Shown here: positions 1 through 12,130 of the stretch, in pieces
Layout: each line of letters opens with the position of its first letter
Numbering within the stretch: position 1 is the first letter of the stretch
From: Dastarcus helophoroides
Taxonomy: Eukaryota; Arthropoda; Insecta; Coleoptera; Bothrideridae
Assembly (NCBI GenBank): GCA_028583605.1
Contig: CM053326.1
Coordinates: 33,386,431 to 33,450,430 of the forward strand
Reading direction: 5' to 3'
DNA: 64,000 nucleotides
Position numbers and translations under genes: made by a program
The notes under the pieces: generated by a model
The model's input: only the letters and a program-made list of their open reading frames with translations
The model's database searches: none
Told to the model about the DNA's origin: nothing

Positions 1-3000
1 TATCGTTCGTCTTCGTCAGGTGAATAGTATTATCTTCCGGAACTTCTGCATCGTCTATTTCCACTCCTCCCGCAACGTCAACGATTACAAAATCGGTTTC
101 GCCCGACATGGAGATTAGAGACTCGCTTTTGTTTTCCTCCAGTTTACCACAATCTGATAACAGTTCCGCATCGGTGTGTGCTGGCTGTTTGGTGTCTTCA
201 CCCGGGGCTAACTGCTTTCTATAATTTCTGGTGATTTCGCCAAAAGTTGCAACTTTTTTGGAAGGTTCAACCAAATTTACAGTTTTCTTCCGGTTTCTGA
301 GGCTGCTCAGTTGCATCAGCAAGCTCTGTCTAATGTCAGATTTTGATGCGCCATCAAATATAATGGCGGTATCAAAATCGTTAGCATTATCGTTGGCTTC
401 TACTACTTCTATTGGATTTGCCTTAGACGCTGGAAAGGGATTTCGCATTTGAATTTTGCCTTTTTTAACTGAAAGCTGCACAGCTGTTAATTTATCGTCT
501 GGTCCACTGACATTCAGGATGTCCTTTCGGACGTAAATTTTTGGTTTTTCAACTTTTGGAATCTTTGAATTCTTCTCAGAATGTTCTATGCTATCACTGC
601 TTCTTTTATTGCCTGATTCGATTTTTGGTCCCTCAATTGACGAGACTTGGTTCCTTTTTAACGACTCTTCTTTTAGTGCTGGTTTACGATCTGTACTAAT
701 ACAGGCATCTTCGTCAGGCCCTCTAATAACATCACCTTTATTCATCCGTAATGCTTCATTTGTTTCTAATGAATTTGTCGTCGATTGTTTAGAATTTTCA
801 TTTGGAACATCTTTGGTTTCATCGTTAACGATTAGCTTTTGAACTAAAGTGGTTTCGTCCAGAAAAACTTTGTTGGCAACTTCAGTTTTTGTTGTACTTA
901 AGTCAGTCGTCAGATTCTGCCTTCCTAAGACTTTATCTGTGTTTCCGAGTGCTTTTGAGACATTATTCAACTGCATAAATATATCGTGAGGTCTTGGCAA
1001 GTTTTTCCGTAAGTTTTTCGCTTTACTTTCTTTGGTCTCGTCTAATTTTGTGTCGGGTAAGTTTTGTAATAAATTCTCGGTTCCGATCTTGTTTCTATTT
1101 TGCAAGGATTGCACTCTTAAGTTATCGTCTTTGGTTTTCGCTATTTCGTTATCACATAAAATTGTTGTAGAATTGGTTTTTTCTATTAACATTTTTTCCT
1201 CTGAACTTCTTTCTTTATGATCATTACTTACTTTATTGGAGTCATTTTCGTTACTCCTTGTTTTATAATCAGAGTTATTTTCGTTACTTCGCCCTTTATA
1301 ACCAGCAGTTTCACTAACTTTGTCTAGCTTGACTGAATCTTGTTGATCTACTAAAGATTTAGCATCATTTTTAGTTAAATCCTTAAGGTATTCAACTTCT
1401 GGTTTTTTCTCAATATTCGCCGTCGCTTCATCATTGCTTACTAGTGCAACTTGTTCCAGAGTTTTATTGGTATCTCCTGTTTCAAGATTTTGCTGACTTT
1501 TCTCTACTGATTCTGTTAATGAATTATTAGTATCAGCATCTTGGATTTCTTCCCTAGTATCCTCCCGATCTTTATCATTTATTGATAAAACTTGTCCCAA
1601 AATATTACTGGTATCCTCTTCCTTCTTTGTTGATCTCTGATTCCTTTAATTTTTGGCTAACGTCATCTTCTATTTTTCCATCAATATCCAGCTGTTTTAT
1701 TGCCACAATTGGTCCAAAACTGCTGTCTTTTGATTCAAAATAGATTTTTTCTCCCTGTTCGCCGACATCCATATTTTGGATTTTCTTCTCGATATCCATC
1801 AATCGTTTACTCTGGACTGGTCCAAAAATGTTACTGGTATCTTTTTCTTCAAGACTGCTTTTCTGTATTGATTCCGTAAATTGTTCGCTAACATTCGAGT
1901 CTTGAATTACTTCTATATCTTTCTTCCGTTTGGTTGCAATTGGTCCACAATCAGAAGTTTCTTCCAAACCCCTTTTATTTACTGATTTTTTTAATTGTTC
2001 AGCTATATTCGCATCTTGATTTTTCTCCTCAATATCCATATCGTTTGGTTTGCTTGCAACTAGTCTAAAACTGCTACTGGTATCTTTTTCTTCAATACTT
2101 TCTTCCACTGATGCTGCTAATTGGTCGCTGCTGCCCTCATCTTGAATTTGGTTCTCCATATCCTTCTGGCATTTGGTTGCAACTAGCCTGCAATCGTTAC
2201 GAGAATCTTCTTCCAAAGCGTTTCTTTCTGCTGATTCTGTTAACTGTTCGTCTACATCCGCATTTTGAATTTTGCCATCGATAAAATTTTTCTGAGGTTT
2301 AACTGCAACTGGGCCTAAGCTGTTGCTGATATTTTGACTTTCCTGTGCAAGGGATAATTTGAGTAGATTTTTTATTTCATTGTCATCTAAATTGCAATTG
2401 TCTGCTTTTGCCTCAGTATTCTCACATTGACCCGATTCATTACTTGTAACTCTTTCTACAGCGTTGGTGGTTGGTTTGAAATTAGCATCACTTTCTTCTT
2501 CTGATGATTTTTCAAAGTTTATTTCCCTAGCAAGATCGGGTTTGGTTTTTAGCATACTTTCGTTGCAATGGTAATTATTTTTCGATGGCAAATTTATTGA
2601 TAGAAGTTTTTCATTTCCAACTGTATCCGCCGCCAATGTTATAAAAGATTTAGCTTCCTCTACGTCATTGCATTTTTTTGGGATCAATTCAATTGCAATT
2701 GATTCATCTTTGCTTTCAGTCATATTAACCTTCTCTCTACCTATTACATTTTGAATCGCATCACTTGGTACATCAGTCGTCCTTCTTGGAGCAGATGGAT
2801 TTGTGGTGGCATCACCCAAATTCGCTTCTTTGTCATTTAAGTCTGGAGTTGACGAATGTTGAACGGCGCCAGTTCCACTAACCGAAATTTGATCACTCTG
2901 ATATTGAGCGACGCCAGTTCCGCTAACCGAAATTTGATCAGTCTGATGATGTTCTGCGTTTTTTAAGACCGCAATATTCGTCATTTTATCTTCAGTACAA

Positions 3001-3935
3001 GCTACTTTTATATTTTGAATACCACTCTCCTCTTCATTCACATTATTTTTTTTCGTTGCTTCAGTATCCGATTTTCCTCCTTCGATATTATCCGCATTGA
3101 TACTGTCGCTAGGTTTAGTCTCGATACTGTGACTAGGTGTTGCATCAATTCTACCAATAGATTTCGCATCTATGCAATCGATAGTTTCCGAATCGATACT
3201 ACCTATATTGCATGCAATTGAAGTTTCATTATTTTTAGAGCTTGTGTTAGCACCGATGTGTGAATTTGCGTTAGAACTAGTTACAAGGTGACTGTTACTA
3301 ACACTGTGTGTGGTTTCACAGTCAACACTAACCGGCCTTCTAGATAAATATTCATTTTTTCGAATTTCGGCAGAGTTGTCGGATTGAGCGCCACTATATT
3401 GAGTTATATCCGAAGGAACTTCACGGGTACCTATATTACCAGTAGTATTTTCTACTAGTTTACTACTTTGTCCATGCTCACGATTCCTTAAGTTATCACT
3501 AGTTTCTCTTTCATCACTGACAAAACTGGAACTAGGTTTGAACTGTACCCTGCTCGTTTCAGGTTTATCTATGCTACTTGCTAGACTATTTGTTTTTCCT
3601 AATTCTATGTCGTTAAAAGTTGTACTATTTTGTGCAGGTGCTTGATTAACAGGCCCGGATGAATTACTACTTTTTTTACATAAGTCTTCTTTATCTTTAT
3701 TTAATATATTGTTGCCTAAATTTTCCGTGTCACTTTTGCATGTGTCATCTGTAAAAAACAATAATATCATCTTTCATCTTCGACACTCAACGACACACAT
3801 GTGTACCGATGATTAAATTTTACCTTTGGTGATGGATTTGTAAGACTGTAGTTTTTTTAAAAGGTCCTCGCATGACCAACCAGTGCTTTCCAATATCTTT
3901 TTTATTGGGTCCAAGTTGTCTGAATCTGAACTCAT
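1..3935 (-). CDS. Acidic Ser/Asn/Glu-rich repeat protein, partial (runs off left edge)
   Basis: I do not recognise this protein. Exon 1 is 3824-3935 (37 codons from ATG at 3935, beginning MSSDSDNLDPIKKILESTGW) and ends in a GTAAAA donor. A 75-bp intron (3749-3823) has a TTTTTTACAG acceptor. Exon 2 starts at 3748 with matching phase, so the in-frame ATG at 3770 is intronic. Exon 2 stays open to base 1 apart from one frame change near 1617-1630. The product exceeds 1,200 residues, is highly charged and low-complexity, and has no visible catalytic domain. Between about 2350 and 1500 it carries at least seven degenerate units of about 40-50 residues (core: LEEKDTS..GPVA.K, then D.E.KIQDADV.EQLTES). 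A second short repeat (RSNEN.S) lies near 1205-1310. The N-terminal 35 residues look like a small folded or helical segment. A nuclear scaffold or disordered regulator is a guess. Confidence 0.7.
1617..1630 (-). other. One-base frame break in the repeat protein
   Basis: Reading down the minus strand, the frame open from 3748 meets TAA at 1605-1607. The frame one base over continues the same repeat pattern (EEDTSNILGQV, matching EEKDTSNIFGPV elsewhere in the array) and stays open to base 1. The genome therefore has one base too many (or two too few) here. Dropping one base from the AAA or GG run in this interval would restore the frame. No intron is short enough to explain it. A sequencing or assembly error is the simplest reading; a real mutation is possible. 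Confidence 0.7.
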
Positions 3936-4360
3936 TATGATATCTAAAAAAAGTACAAGTTCATCGAATTGATGTTATTTAAATTTAATATTTTTAAAAT
4001 ATGCAATTATCACACTGAAGATTCTCCAGAGTTGACGAAACGTTCAAATATATTGAATGATCCTAAGGGTCGATGTTCCATTTTTGGAACAATTGCTTCT
4101 ATGTATTACACAACCTAACCAAGACAAGCAGCGCTATCTATCGAGTTTTAATTCAAAAAATATGTTTGCAATACCAGCCACAAACAGTGAAATTTTGCGA
4201 CGTTTTTATGTATTTTTGGTATGTTTTATATGAAAATTTGTTTAAGCTACCTGTCATAAACATTTTTGACAGTTTAACAATTCTTTTAGATTTCTTATTA
4301 GAGCTGAGATGTTGAGTTTCGCTCATATGGTACATTCCGGAGTACAAAGGCGTAGAAAGG
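3936..4360. other. Intergenic spacer upstream of the repeat protein
   Basis: No supported gene. This spacer holds the presumed 5' UTR and promoter of the minus-strand repeat-protein gene. The short ORFs on both strands are low in complexity and unconvincing. Confidence 0.5.
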
Positions 4361-4379
4361 ACATCAATTTAAAAAAATC

Positions 4380-7215
4380 TAATAACTCTTAATCTCGAAA
4401 TTTCGACTTTTAAACTTGAAATTTCGACTTTTTCTACGAAATTTCGACTCTAATCTCCAAAATTCGACTTAAAATTGAAAATTTCGACTTTTTTTCGGAA
4501 CATGGACCTTTTTCTCGAAATTTCGAGATTGAAATCGAAATTTTTATATTCCGTGGTTCAGTGGGTTCAGTTAGGCAGATAACAATTGCATCCCACTATA
4601 CCCCTTTCCCAAGAATATTGACATTTGTGCATTTGGCAGTACGGTGTTGTAGAAATTTCTATTTTTAATTACCACATAAAAGAGTTAAGCCGAAATTTCA
4701 AGTTTAAAACCAAAATTTCGAGATTAAAGCTGGAATTTCGACTTTTATCTCGGAATTTCGAGAAAAAAGTCGAAATTTCGAGAAAAAAGTAGAACTTTCC
4801 AAAAAAATAATAATTTCTAATCAATCTCCGTTCTATGTCTTCCTACCGAAAAACTATTTTTTTAATAAAAGAAGAATATTCCATAGTGATCTAAAAATAA
4901 TGACAGGGATCTTCAAGAATAACGTTTAAAGAAAAAATGTGAAAAATCTGAAAAAAATCAAACTACTGGATTCCCATTTTAACGTTGAAGTTTTAAAAAG
5001 TTGTGTAATTTTCAAGATTAAAAACTTCAGAAAAAATTAAAATTTAAAGAAAACATTCAAAATTTATACGAAAAATACTTCCGTAAGAAATATAAAATTT
5101 TGAGAAACTAAATCAGAAGTAAAAAATAATGCCCATAAAATTAAAGGTTAGAAATTAAGTTATGCTCGTTTCGAAAAAAAGAATATTTTTGCAATAACTA
5201 TCATTACTGGATTAAAACTACTTTAATAGAAATTTGCGCTTTAAAAACTTGAATATTCATGTTTTTTCAAGTTTTGACAATACCTAAATTTAAAATTTAT
5301 AAAAAATATTGAAATGAAAGTCAAAAATTTGAAAAAAAAGCCAGGAATTGTGTTTAAAAACTTGAAATTTTGAGAGTTCCTTCTCTTAAAAAAATTTAAA
5401 AAAGTTTGATCGTCATAATTTCTGGAAAAAGTAAAATTCTGAGACAGCTTTTGCTGATAGATTTGATTTTATTTTTTCGAGTTTTAACATGTTCCCATAT
5501 TTATTCCTAATGCAAATTTTCCATTTTTATAGCCTTTTTTGATTACATTACATATTTTCTAGCTAACATAATATTGAAACCCCTCTTCAGCACTCTATCT
5601 TGGGCTAACAAACATTGTATGTTTGTTAGCTCGTTCAAATTTTGTAAAATAATCGAAAATTATTATCAAAATATTTTTCTAGCCATTTTTACTTTTTTAC
5701 ATCATATCAAATTTTACCATAATTTTAACGTTTAGAGAAAAAAAATTCAAAATATGCATCTCTCGATATTTCCAAATATAGGCTGCTTTTAGTGAAATCT
5801 GCTTCATATCGGGAAAATAAAGGAATTTTGAGAAAAAGAAAGACATTTCCAAAAGTATTTTTCTTATCATTTTCGTCTCCTTTTTATTTAAATTTTCGTG
5901 TAGTCTCGAAAACTAGAGGAAAAAGTTAAAATTAGCAAGAAATATTTTTAAAATACTGAAAAAAATATATTTTTCTATATTGTACCCCTTAAAAAAAATT
6001 AAGGATCTTGGAGGAAGACGAAATTTCGAAAAACAAAACATATCGAATTTTCACACAAGAAAAAACGAATTCTGAAAAAAAGTCGGAAAGTCTAGTTAAA
6101 ATTCAACATTTCGCAAAAAGTCAAATTTATCAATAGAAAGATAAATTTTGAGAAAAAGAAACAAATTTTACGAATGAAGCCGAGATTTTGAAAAAAAGAT
6201 CAGATTTGGGAATAAATCGAAATGTTGAGCAAAAGACCGATTTTAGAAAGTAGAATTTTAAGAAAATTCAGAAAAGGAAAACTCTTAAATTTCCAGAAAA
6301 AGGCGAAACTTAAAAAGATGAGATTTCTCAGATAAATTTTGGGAAAATAAAAAGACGAGTTCTCAAAAAAAGGTCGAAATTTTAGGCTAAAATTTAACAT
6401 TTTGAGAATTAAGTTAGATTTTCCAATATAAATATAAATTCTAATGGAAAAAAGGCCAATTGTGGAGGTAAATTCGAAATTTTGAAATAAAAGACGAATT
6501 TTGGGAATAAATTGAAATTTCGAGCAAAAAACTAATCAGAAAAAGGTGAATTTTGAGAAAATGGCAAATTTTCTAGAAAAATTAATTTAAAAAAAAAAAA
6601 CTTTGAATGTTCAGAAAAAGATCGAACTTTAAAAAGGGCGAAATTACTCCGAGAGTAGCAAATTTTGAGAAAAACGCCAGACTTTCCAAATAGAAACTCT
6701 GAAAAAGGCCAAACTTCGATAAAAACAACTGGATTTTGAGAAAAAAGTGAACATTTGCAGAAATATAAAAGATTAAATTTTACGAGAAATTTCGACATTT
6801 CGAAAAACAGGCAAATTTTGAAGAACAATTCTAAATACGATACAATTTTAAATACGCCAAAATTTAAAAAAAGTCGATTTTTAGAAAAGGCCGAATTTCA
6901 AGAAAAGTAAATAAATCTCCAAAAAAAGACAAGTTTTGAAAAGAAGGTCGCGCCTTTAAGGAAAAAATCAAAAAATGTCGGGAATACGTCGCAATTTAGG
7001 AAATCATAATTTAGAAAAAAAGTCGACATTTAGAAAAAAGTCGAAGTTTCCTAGAGAAAGTCCGATTTTGAAACAAAAGTACAATTTAAAAAGTCGACCT
7101 TCAAGAACAAAATTAAAATTTCCAAAAAAAATCAAAATTTCGATAAACAGACGAATTTTGAAATAAAAATCGAAATTTCTAGAAAAATAGTCCTCTTTGC
7201 TGAATATACATATAT
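4380..7215. repeat. Degenerate AT array, word GTCGAAATTT (block 1)
   Basis: A short T-rich part (about 4390-4540, words such as CGAAATTTCGACTTTTT) is followed by a unique stretch (4555-4680). A long A-rich part then runs to 7215 with the reverse-complement word (AAAAAGTCGAAATTTTGAG). Units are about 15-22 bp and heavily diverged, and 4850-5990 is the weakest part. The ORFs inside (Phe/Lys/Asn-rich) are products of the repeat and are not genes. Confidence 0.8.
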
Positions 7216-8263
7216 TAAACATACATTATTTCCATTACAAAGCGCAGAGAAGCGGACAAATGCTCCACCTTGAGACATCAGCTACGACCAGGTTTTGAGA
7301 AATTGTAGTAAACAAGTTCATCCTTCCTATTATAATTATTTTCATGATGAAACTGCTCAATAAACAGTTTTAATTATTTAATTAGAAATTGCAGACCTGC
7401 GAAAATGTTTTCATTTCAATGTTTTATTACATTTCATTTATTCTTTGGTTCTCTCCCCAAATGTTTCTTTGGTGATCAATACAAATATCCGGTTTTTGGT
7501 TGCGAAAAATATGCAGAGGGTTTTGGATTCCTGTGACTCTTTACTATGTTCTTCCAACTTTTGTTGATGAGTCATTTTGAAACAACGTTCAATTTGACAG
7601 TTGACAGAGTTATACTAGTCGCAATGTCGCTAAATTGCACCATTTTGGGAAAAACTGTATTTAAATGAACTGAGAACAATATACTTTTTTAATGTTATTG
7701 TTAAATATTGTTTATCTTTCAAGTTATCATATCTTTCTGCCTTTAGCTTCATGCCCTTTTCATTTTCAGTTATTACAAGTAATAACTACAATAACATTTT
7801 TATTAACAACAATTTATTTATTATTTTTCGATTCAAATTGACCATTCGGAATTTAAAGTATAATTTAGATATTGCAGCAGAATTAAGTTTAATTGCAATT
7901 TTATCTAAAATTGCGAATATTAGCAAGATGAAAATACACCTTTTAAAAAAAAATGAATCCAGTTTGAAAATAACCATAACCGTTTTCTAAATATCTTTGT
8001 TGTTAAAAAGTGTAAGGGCTCTCAGAACGCCTCGTATATTTTCGCAAAAAAAAACAATCAATAATTCATATATCACCCAAATTCATTTTCAAAATTTTAG
8101 ACCAAAAACCTAAAAAATAAATTAAGTATATTAAAAAAATGAATTAAAAAATATTTCCTAGGATTATAAATTCTTAATCGTAAAGAATATCGATTTCAAT
8201 CCAAAGTTTCTATTTCGGAAATATCACTGATTATATGCTGAATATCCTGCATAACCTCCTAAC
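7216..8263. other. Intergenic, no gene seen
   Basis: AT-rich single-copy-looking sequence. A short more complex piece at 7230-7390 ends in AATAAACAG and could be an old 3' end, but I cannot assign it. Other ORFs are low in complexity. Confidence 0.4.
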
Positions 8264-9523
8264 CAGGGATGTGCTAGGGATGATCGATATTCATCGATGG
8301 TGAATGATCATCGATGTTTAGTGGAAAAACATCGATGTTAAGTTTTCGATAATATTGACACATCGATGTTATGACAATAAAATCAGAACATCGATATCAA
8401 TACACTCCAAGTCTAGAGCTAGGCCATCTAGCGTGATTAGGTGTAACAAATGTTGCTGATTAATCTTGCTATTAGTATTATTTCACTTTCACCGAATTTA
8501 CACTAGATGTCACTAATCGGATGAAACCAAATTAAAACCAACAAAATAAAAAACCTGTCAATTTCAAGCCATGATCAACTTTTTTTCTTATCTAAGAATA
8601 AAGTGGGTGCGAGTGTTAGTAGAACTTAATTTTTTTCAGTAATGAAACTTCGAAAACGAAATAATAGGTATAGTAAGTAAATCTGCCCTATATTGTACTC
8701 TATGTCTGTCCAGTAAACTCAAATTTTTGCAGTAATGTAACCCAACAATCTACCATGAATTTGCTTACATCGCTTACTATATGTATACCTTATAATAAAA
8801 TGGATTGTTTTTTTTTTATCTAAAACATCGATGTTTTCGGACATCCATATTTTTCTTTCGATATTCATCGTACATCGATACTTTTGAACCGATGTTAATA
8901 TTGATGTCAATATCGATGTTTTTCTAATATCGATCATCCCTAGGATGTGCATCGATTAGCTAAACATCGATGTTGTGACATCGATGGTAAAATCAAAAGA
9001 ACAATCGATATTAACGATATATCGTAATGAAAACATCGATGTTTTTATAATATCGATACTCTATGCGCCTGCCTAATCAAAGGGCAATAAATCTAAAATT
9101 CGTAAAAAAACAGCGATTATTTCTAGATTTATGGTCACAGTGTTTCATTATGTTACCTATTAAGATGCAGGTAAACTATTAATTTAAAAATATTAGCGAA
9201 TTAAAAACGTATTTCCTCAAATATCCGGTAATGGTAATGCTATTCACCATTAGATGGCGCTCAAATATTAGATTAATTAATGATTAAGTAAACCAATTAG
9301 TTCTCAGTTTAATAATATACAGACAAAAGTTTGAGGTAAATGTAAAAAAACGACTTTTTTAGTGCAAATAGTTCATTTTCATAAGAGCGCTTTCAAAAAT
9401 AAAAACAATGTAAAAAATCGATTGGATCAACATCGATGTCATGAAAACTTCGACAACAAAACATCGATGTTTTTTGCGTAACATCGATGTTTTCAAAACA
9501 CCGACATTCGATGCGCATTCCTA
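8264..9523. mobile_element. Outer hAT-like MITE, interrupted by a second MITE
   Basis: The left end reads CAGGGATGTGC at 8264-8274, then resumes after the nested insertion with ATCGATTAGC at 8951. The right end, read on the minus strand from 9523, is TAGGAATGCGCATCGAA. Flanking 8-mers CTCCTAAC (8256-8263) and CTTATAAC (9524-9531) match at 6 of 8, fitting an old hAT target duplication. Dense ACATCGATGT palindromes sit just inside both ends (8965-9060 and 9425-9500), like the subterminal repeats of hAT elements. No transposase is present. Without the nested element it is about 580 bp. Confidence 0.65.
8275..8942. mobile_element. Inner hAT-like MITE with perfect TIRs and 8-bp target duplication
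   Basis: A perfect 17-bp terminal inverted repeat, TAGGGATGATCGATATT at 8275-8291, is matched by its reverse complement at 8926-8942. The 8-bp GGATGTGC flanks both sides exactly (8267-8274 and 8943-8950). Subterminal ATCGATGTT palindromes cluster near each end. The 668-bp length and lack of coding sequence make it non-autonomous. It landed 11 bp inside the left end of a related element. Confidence 0.85.
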
Positions 9524-9531
9524 CTTATAAC

Positions 9532-11120
9532 GAAAATAGGGGGCACGTCCCAAATTCCAAAGATTCTTTACATAAACGACAGCCCAAGAAGTAAGAAACC
9601 CAAAGAAATCTATCTTTGGAATTTATCATTTATGAAAAAATAGGGCAGCAAAGCGAAAAAACGAATTACAACACAAGTTAATATTGAGATACCAGTTAGT
9701 TATTTTACACTTTCTACTTATCGCTTTCATTGATTCAATATTTAATCGACGGTTTAGTAAAAAGCATATATTTAACGATTAAAAACGAGCTTTATTACGT
9801 TCATTAGAACGCGCGTTGGTTGACAGCTAATGGTAACTCATATCACAGACGCTTAACGCTTAAATCGATTTATTGCATTTTTTATAACATTGAAAATGTT
9901 CTTTTGAAATTCATACATAACCCTTCGCATATATCAAGTAAGAAGCTTCTTAAGTTGCTTTTTTTCGGTATATTATTACAGTGTTATGATACTTATGATA
10001 TTTAGTAAGGTTATGTAAACGTGGCGATGGTTCTAGAACAAACAAATCAACCTTTACAACAGCAATCAATTCCTTTAATAATCTAATTAATCAAAAAATT
10101 GATAATTACCAATACTGTACTTCTACTCCCAATAATATTTTTCTTTAACTTTTATTAACATATTAACATTATTATCATAAGCACTTTGCACTTGATTATA
10201 AGTAAGGTTAAACTATATTTCAGCAGTCGCATTCGCTATGTTTTGGTACATGCACCTTTATGACTGAATTGTATCAAACCTCGTAAAACCTGACATACCA
10301 AATAAAACTCCACATAATGATGATATAAATTAAAATAATAGACTCCAAATTGAAAAAACACGCCATTTAGCATGAATTTAATAAATAAATAAGGATAAAA
10401 CAAAGCCACGACATGATCCTGTTTAGACATGTTGAGCTCAAGCGTCGTCGTCCATCAATTATAAATAGGAACCCTGAAGATATATTTTTGATTCCAAAAC
10501 AAGGGACCGAAGATAAATGATTCAAACGACTTCTGCGTTAAGACTTCATTTTTATTTAATACGTTTCGATTACATTTGCCCAGAACTAAAGCATTTCAAA
10601 ATTTTAGAATTACCCGTCACAGTCGCCATATTATGAAACACGTCCATCTTGTTCAAACCTAATCAAAGCATTTTTTGGATTTAGCATAATTTTGACCTTA
10701 TTATATGTTAACCGAACCTGGTTTATACGGCAGTTAAAAGCAAATATAGAGAGCTTACATAATCAAAGCTTACCTTCTTATAATTTCACTGATATTACAC
10801 TAATTATTCAAACCAAAGGAATACACATTCTTCGTCAGCAAACTCAAAACAAAATGGCGTTCCAAAACAGTTGACAGAATAAGTTGCGCGTGTTTGGAGA
10901 TTTTAAAATTAGCATTCAAGCGTTGGCAACACTGCGAAGCTTTGGGGTAATTTTCTTCACGATTGTATGGATGTCTTTCACGTTTACAAAAACAAAACCA
11001 CGTTTATGTTTAAATAATAGTAATAATAGTAATTTGCCCAAGGATTTTATTATATTACGTTGTGCGTTACACCGCTAACGTTCAACGAGTTTAGGGGCGA
11101 TTCGTAAGTTACGCGTACAG
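9532..11120. other. Intergenic, no confident gene
   Basis: AT-rich sequence upstream of the zinc-finger gene. Short ORFs on both strands lack codon or protein character. Nothing was recognised. Confidence 0.4.
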
Positions 11121-11126
11121 AAACCA

Positions 11127-11270
11127 ATGGCCGCGAAGAGTCGAAAGTCGAAGGCCGCAAAAGATAAAATGCTATTGGCACATGGAAATATTTTTTTTAA
11201 ACGAATTTTACCGAAAATTGAAATGTTTAAATGCGATGCACTTTTAGAAATAGATGAACCTGCTTCGTAA
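11127..11270 (+). CDS. Possible 47-residue basic small ORF
   Basis: This ORF starts at an ATG in good context (ACCAATGG) and encodes a lysine-rich start (MAAKSRKSKAAKDKMLLAHG) and an acidic end before TAA. It lies about 300 bp upstream of the zinc-finger gene on the same strand. It could be a small protein, an upstream ORF or leader exon of that gene, or chance. I do not recognise it. Confidence 0.25.
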   Translation: MAAKSRKSKAAKDKMLLAHGNIFFKRILPKIEMFKCDALLEIDEPAS

Positions 11271-11566
11271 TTTAGCAAGCGATTGAAATATGCAACGTAT
11301 TTACGTTGTTCTGTTTGGTAAACAATGGCGTCCATAAAGCGGATGTTCCGGTTCAATTTAACCAATAAATCTTAATAAATCATCCGCAGGCATAAAATCT
11401 GGATATTATGCGGTCACTAATTTAAAAAACTCCATTAATTTTTATATAATTCACGCCTATGTGTCTATAACAAAAAAATTAATGGATAACCTCAAAACCA
11501 TCTGCTAATACAGGTATTTATTGGTCTTAATAATAGTGATAGATATTAAGCCAAATATTTCCAGAA

Positions 11567-12130
11567 ATGAATTGTTCGGATTGTGACAAGGAATTTAATT
11601 CCGCTTCCTCGCTTTTGCAACATTTTGCCGATCACGCGTCAAAAAAAATACTGGATAACCTAGATGACGCAAAGCCAGATAAAAAACCAAGCATACCCGA
11701 TCTGCACCCAATTGGAATGTGTCCGAAAATTCCCCCAGATGGTGACGCCGTCCATTTGGATCAATCGGAAGAAACTGCAGCCCAAATTTCTAATAACCAT
11801 GAAACGCAAAAGTGTCCTTATTGCTTTAAAATGTTCGACTGGATAAGTGCTTTAAAGAAACATGTTAATAGTGTCCATAAGGAGAAGAAATTGCTCCGAT
11901 GCGATGAATGTTCTCTAAGTTTTAAACGAGCTGTTATATTCGAAGAGCATATTGATAATTGTCACAGGAGAGATGATTTAAAAATGAGAATTCCAGATTT
12001 GAAACCGATTAATAGGAGTTGGTTTCTTAGGAAGAGACATTGCAAAAATTTCATGAACAGAAACAAACTTCATGATGGTTTTCTGAAGAAAACGTTGCAA
12101 ATTAGTTCGAAAAGCATTTATACAAAATAA
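11567..12130 (+). CDS. Small C2H2 zinc-finger protein
   Basis: A single 187-residue ORF with three C2H2 fingers: C3-C6-H19-H23, C83-C86-H99-H104 and C112-C115-H128-H133. The last two are adjacent and separated from the first by an acidic, proline-containing linker. The basic C-terminal tail (residues 140-187) has no finger. Such proteins usually bind DNA in the nucleus, but three fingers in this spacing do not name a family. The ATG follows a TTTCCAG acceptor-like site by two bases, so a 5' UTR intron is likely, with more exon upstream. An AATAAA sits right at the stop codon (12126-12134) and another at 12508. Confidence 0.75.
   Translation: MNCSDCDKEFNSASSLLQHFADHASKKILDNLDDAKPDKKPSIPDLHPIGMCPKIPPDGDAVHLDQSEETAAQISNNHETQKCPYCFKMFDWISALKKHVNSVHKEKKLLRCDECSLSFKRAVIFEEHIDNCHRRDDLKMRIPDLKPINRSWFLRKRHCKNFMNRNKLHDGFLKKTLQISSKSIYTK

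Noticed and set aside
3015..3221. Plus-strand ORFs across 231-3221
   Set aside because: They are shadows of the long minus-strand repeat-protein frame.
4380..7215. Heat-shock elements suggested by GAAATTTC words in the arrays
   Set aside because: GAA and TTC are not in the alternating n2 spacing required; the words are repeat content.
5990..7222. Many Phe/Lys/Asn-rich ORFs on both strands inside AT arrays (also at 16329, 24337, 32112, 38103, 42578, 43418, 44077, 59912)
   Set aside because: They are translations of the degenerate repeat words, with mirrored ORFs on the opposite strand and no domain, start context or splice logic.
8264..9523. CRISPR-like array suggested by recurring ATCGATGT
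   Set aside because: Repeats are short palindromes at irregular spacing inside transposon ends of a eukaryotic genome.
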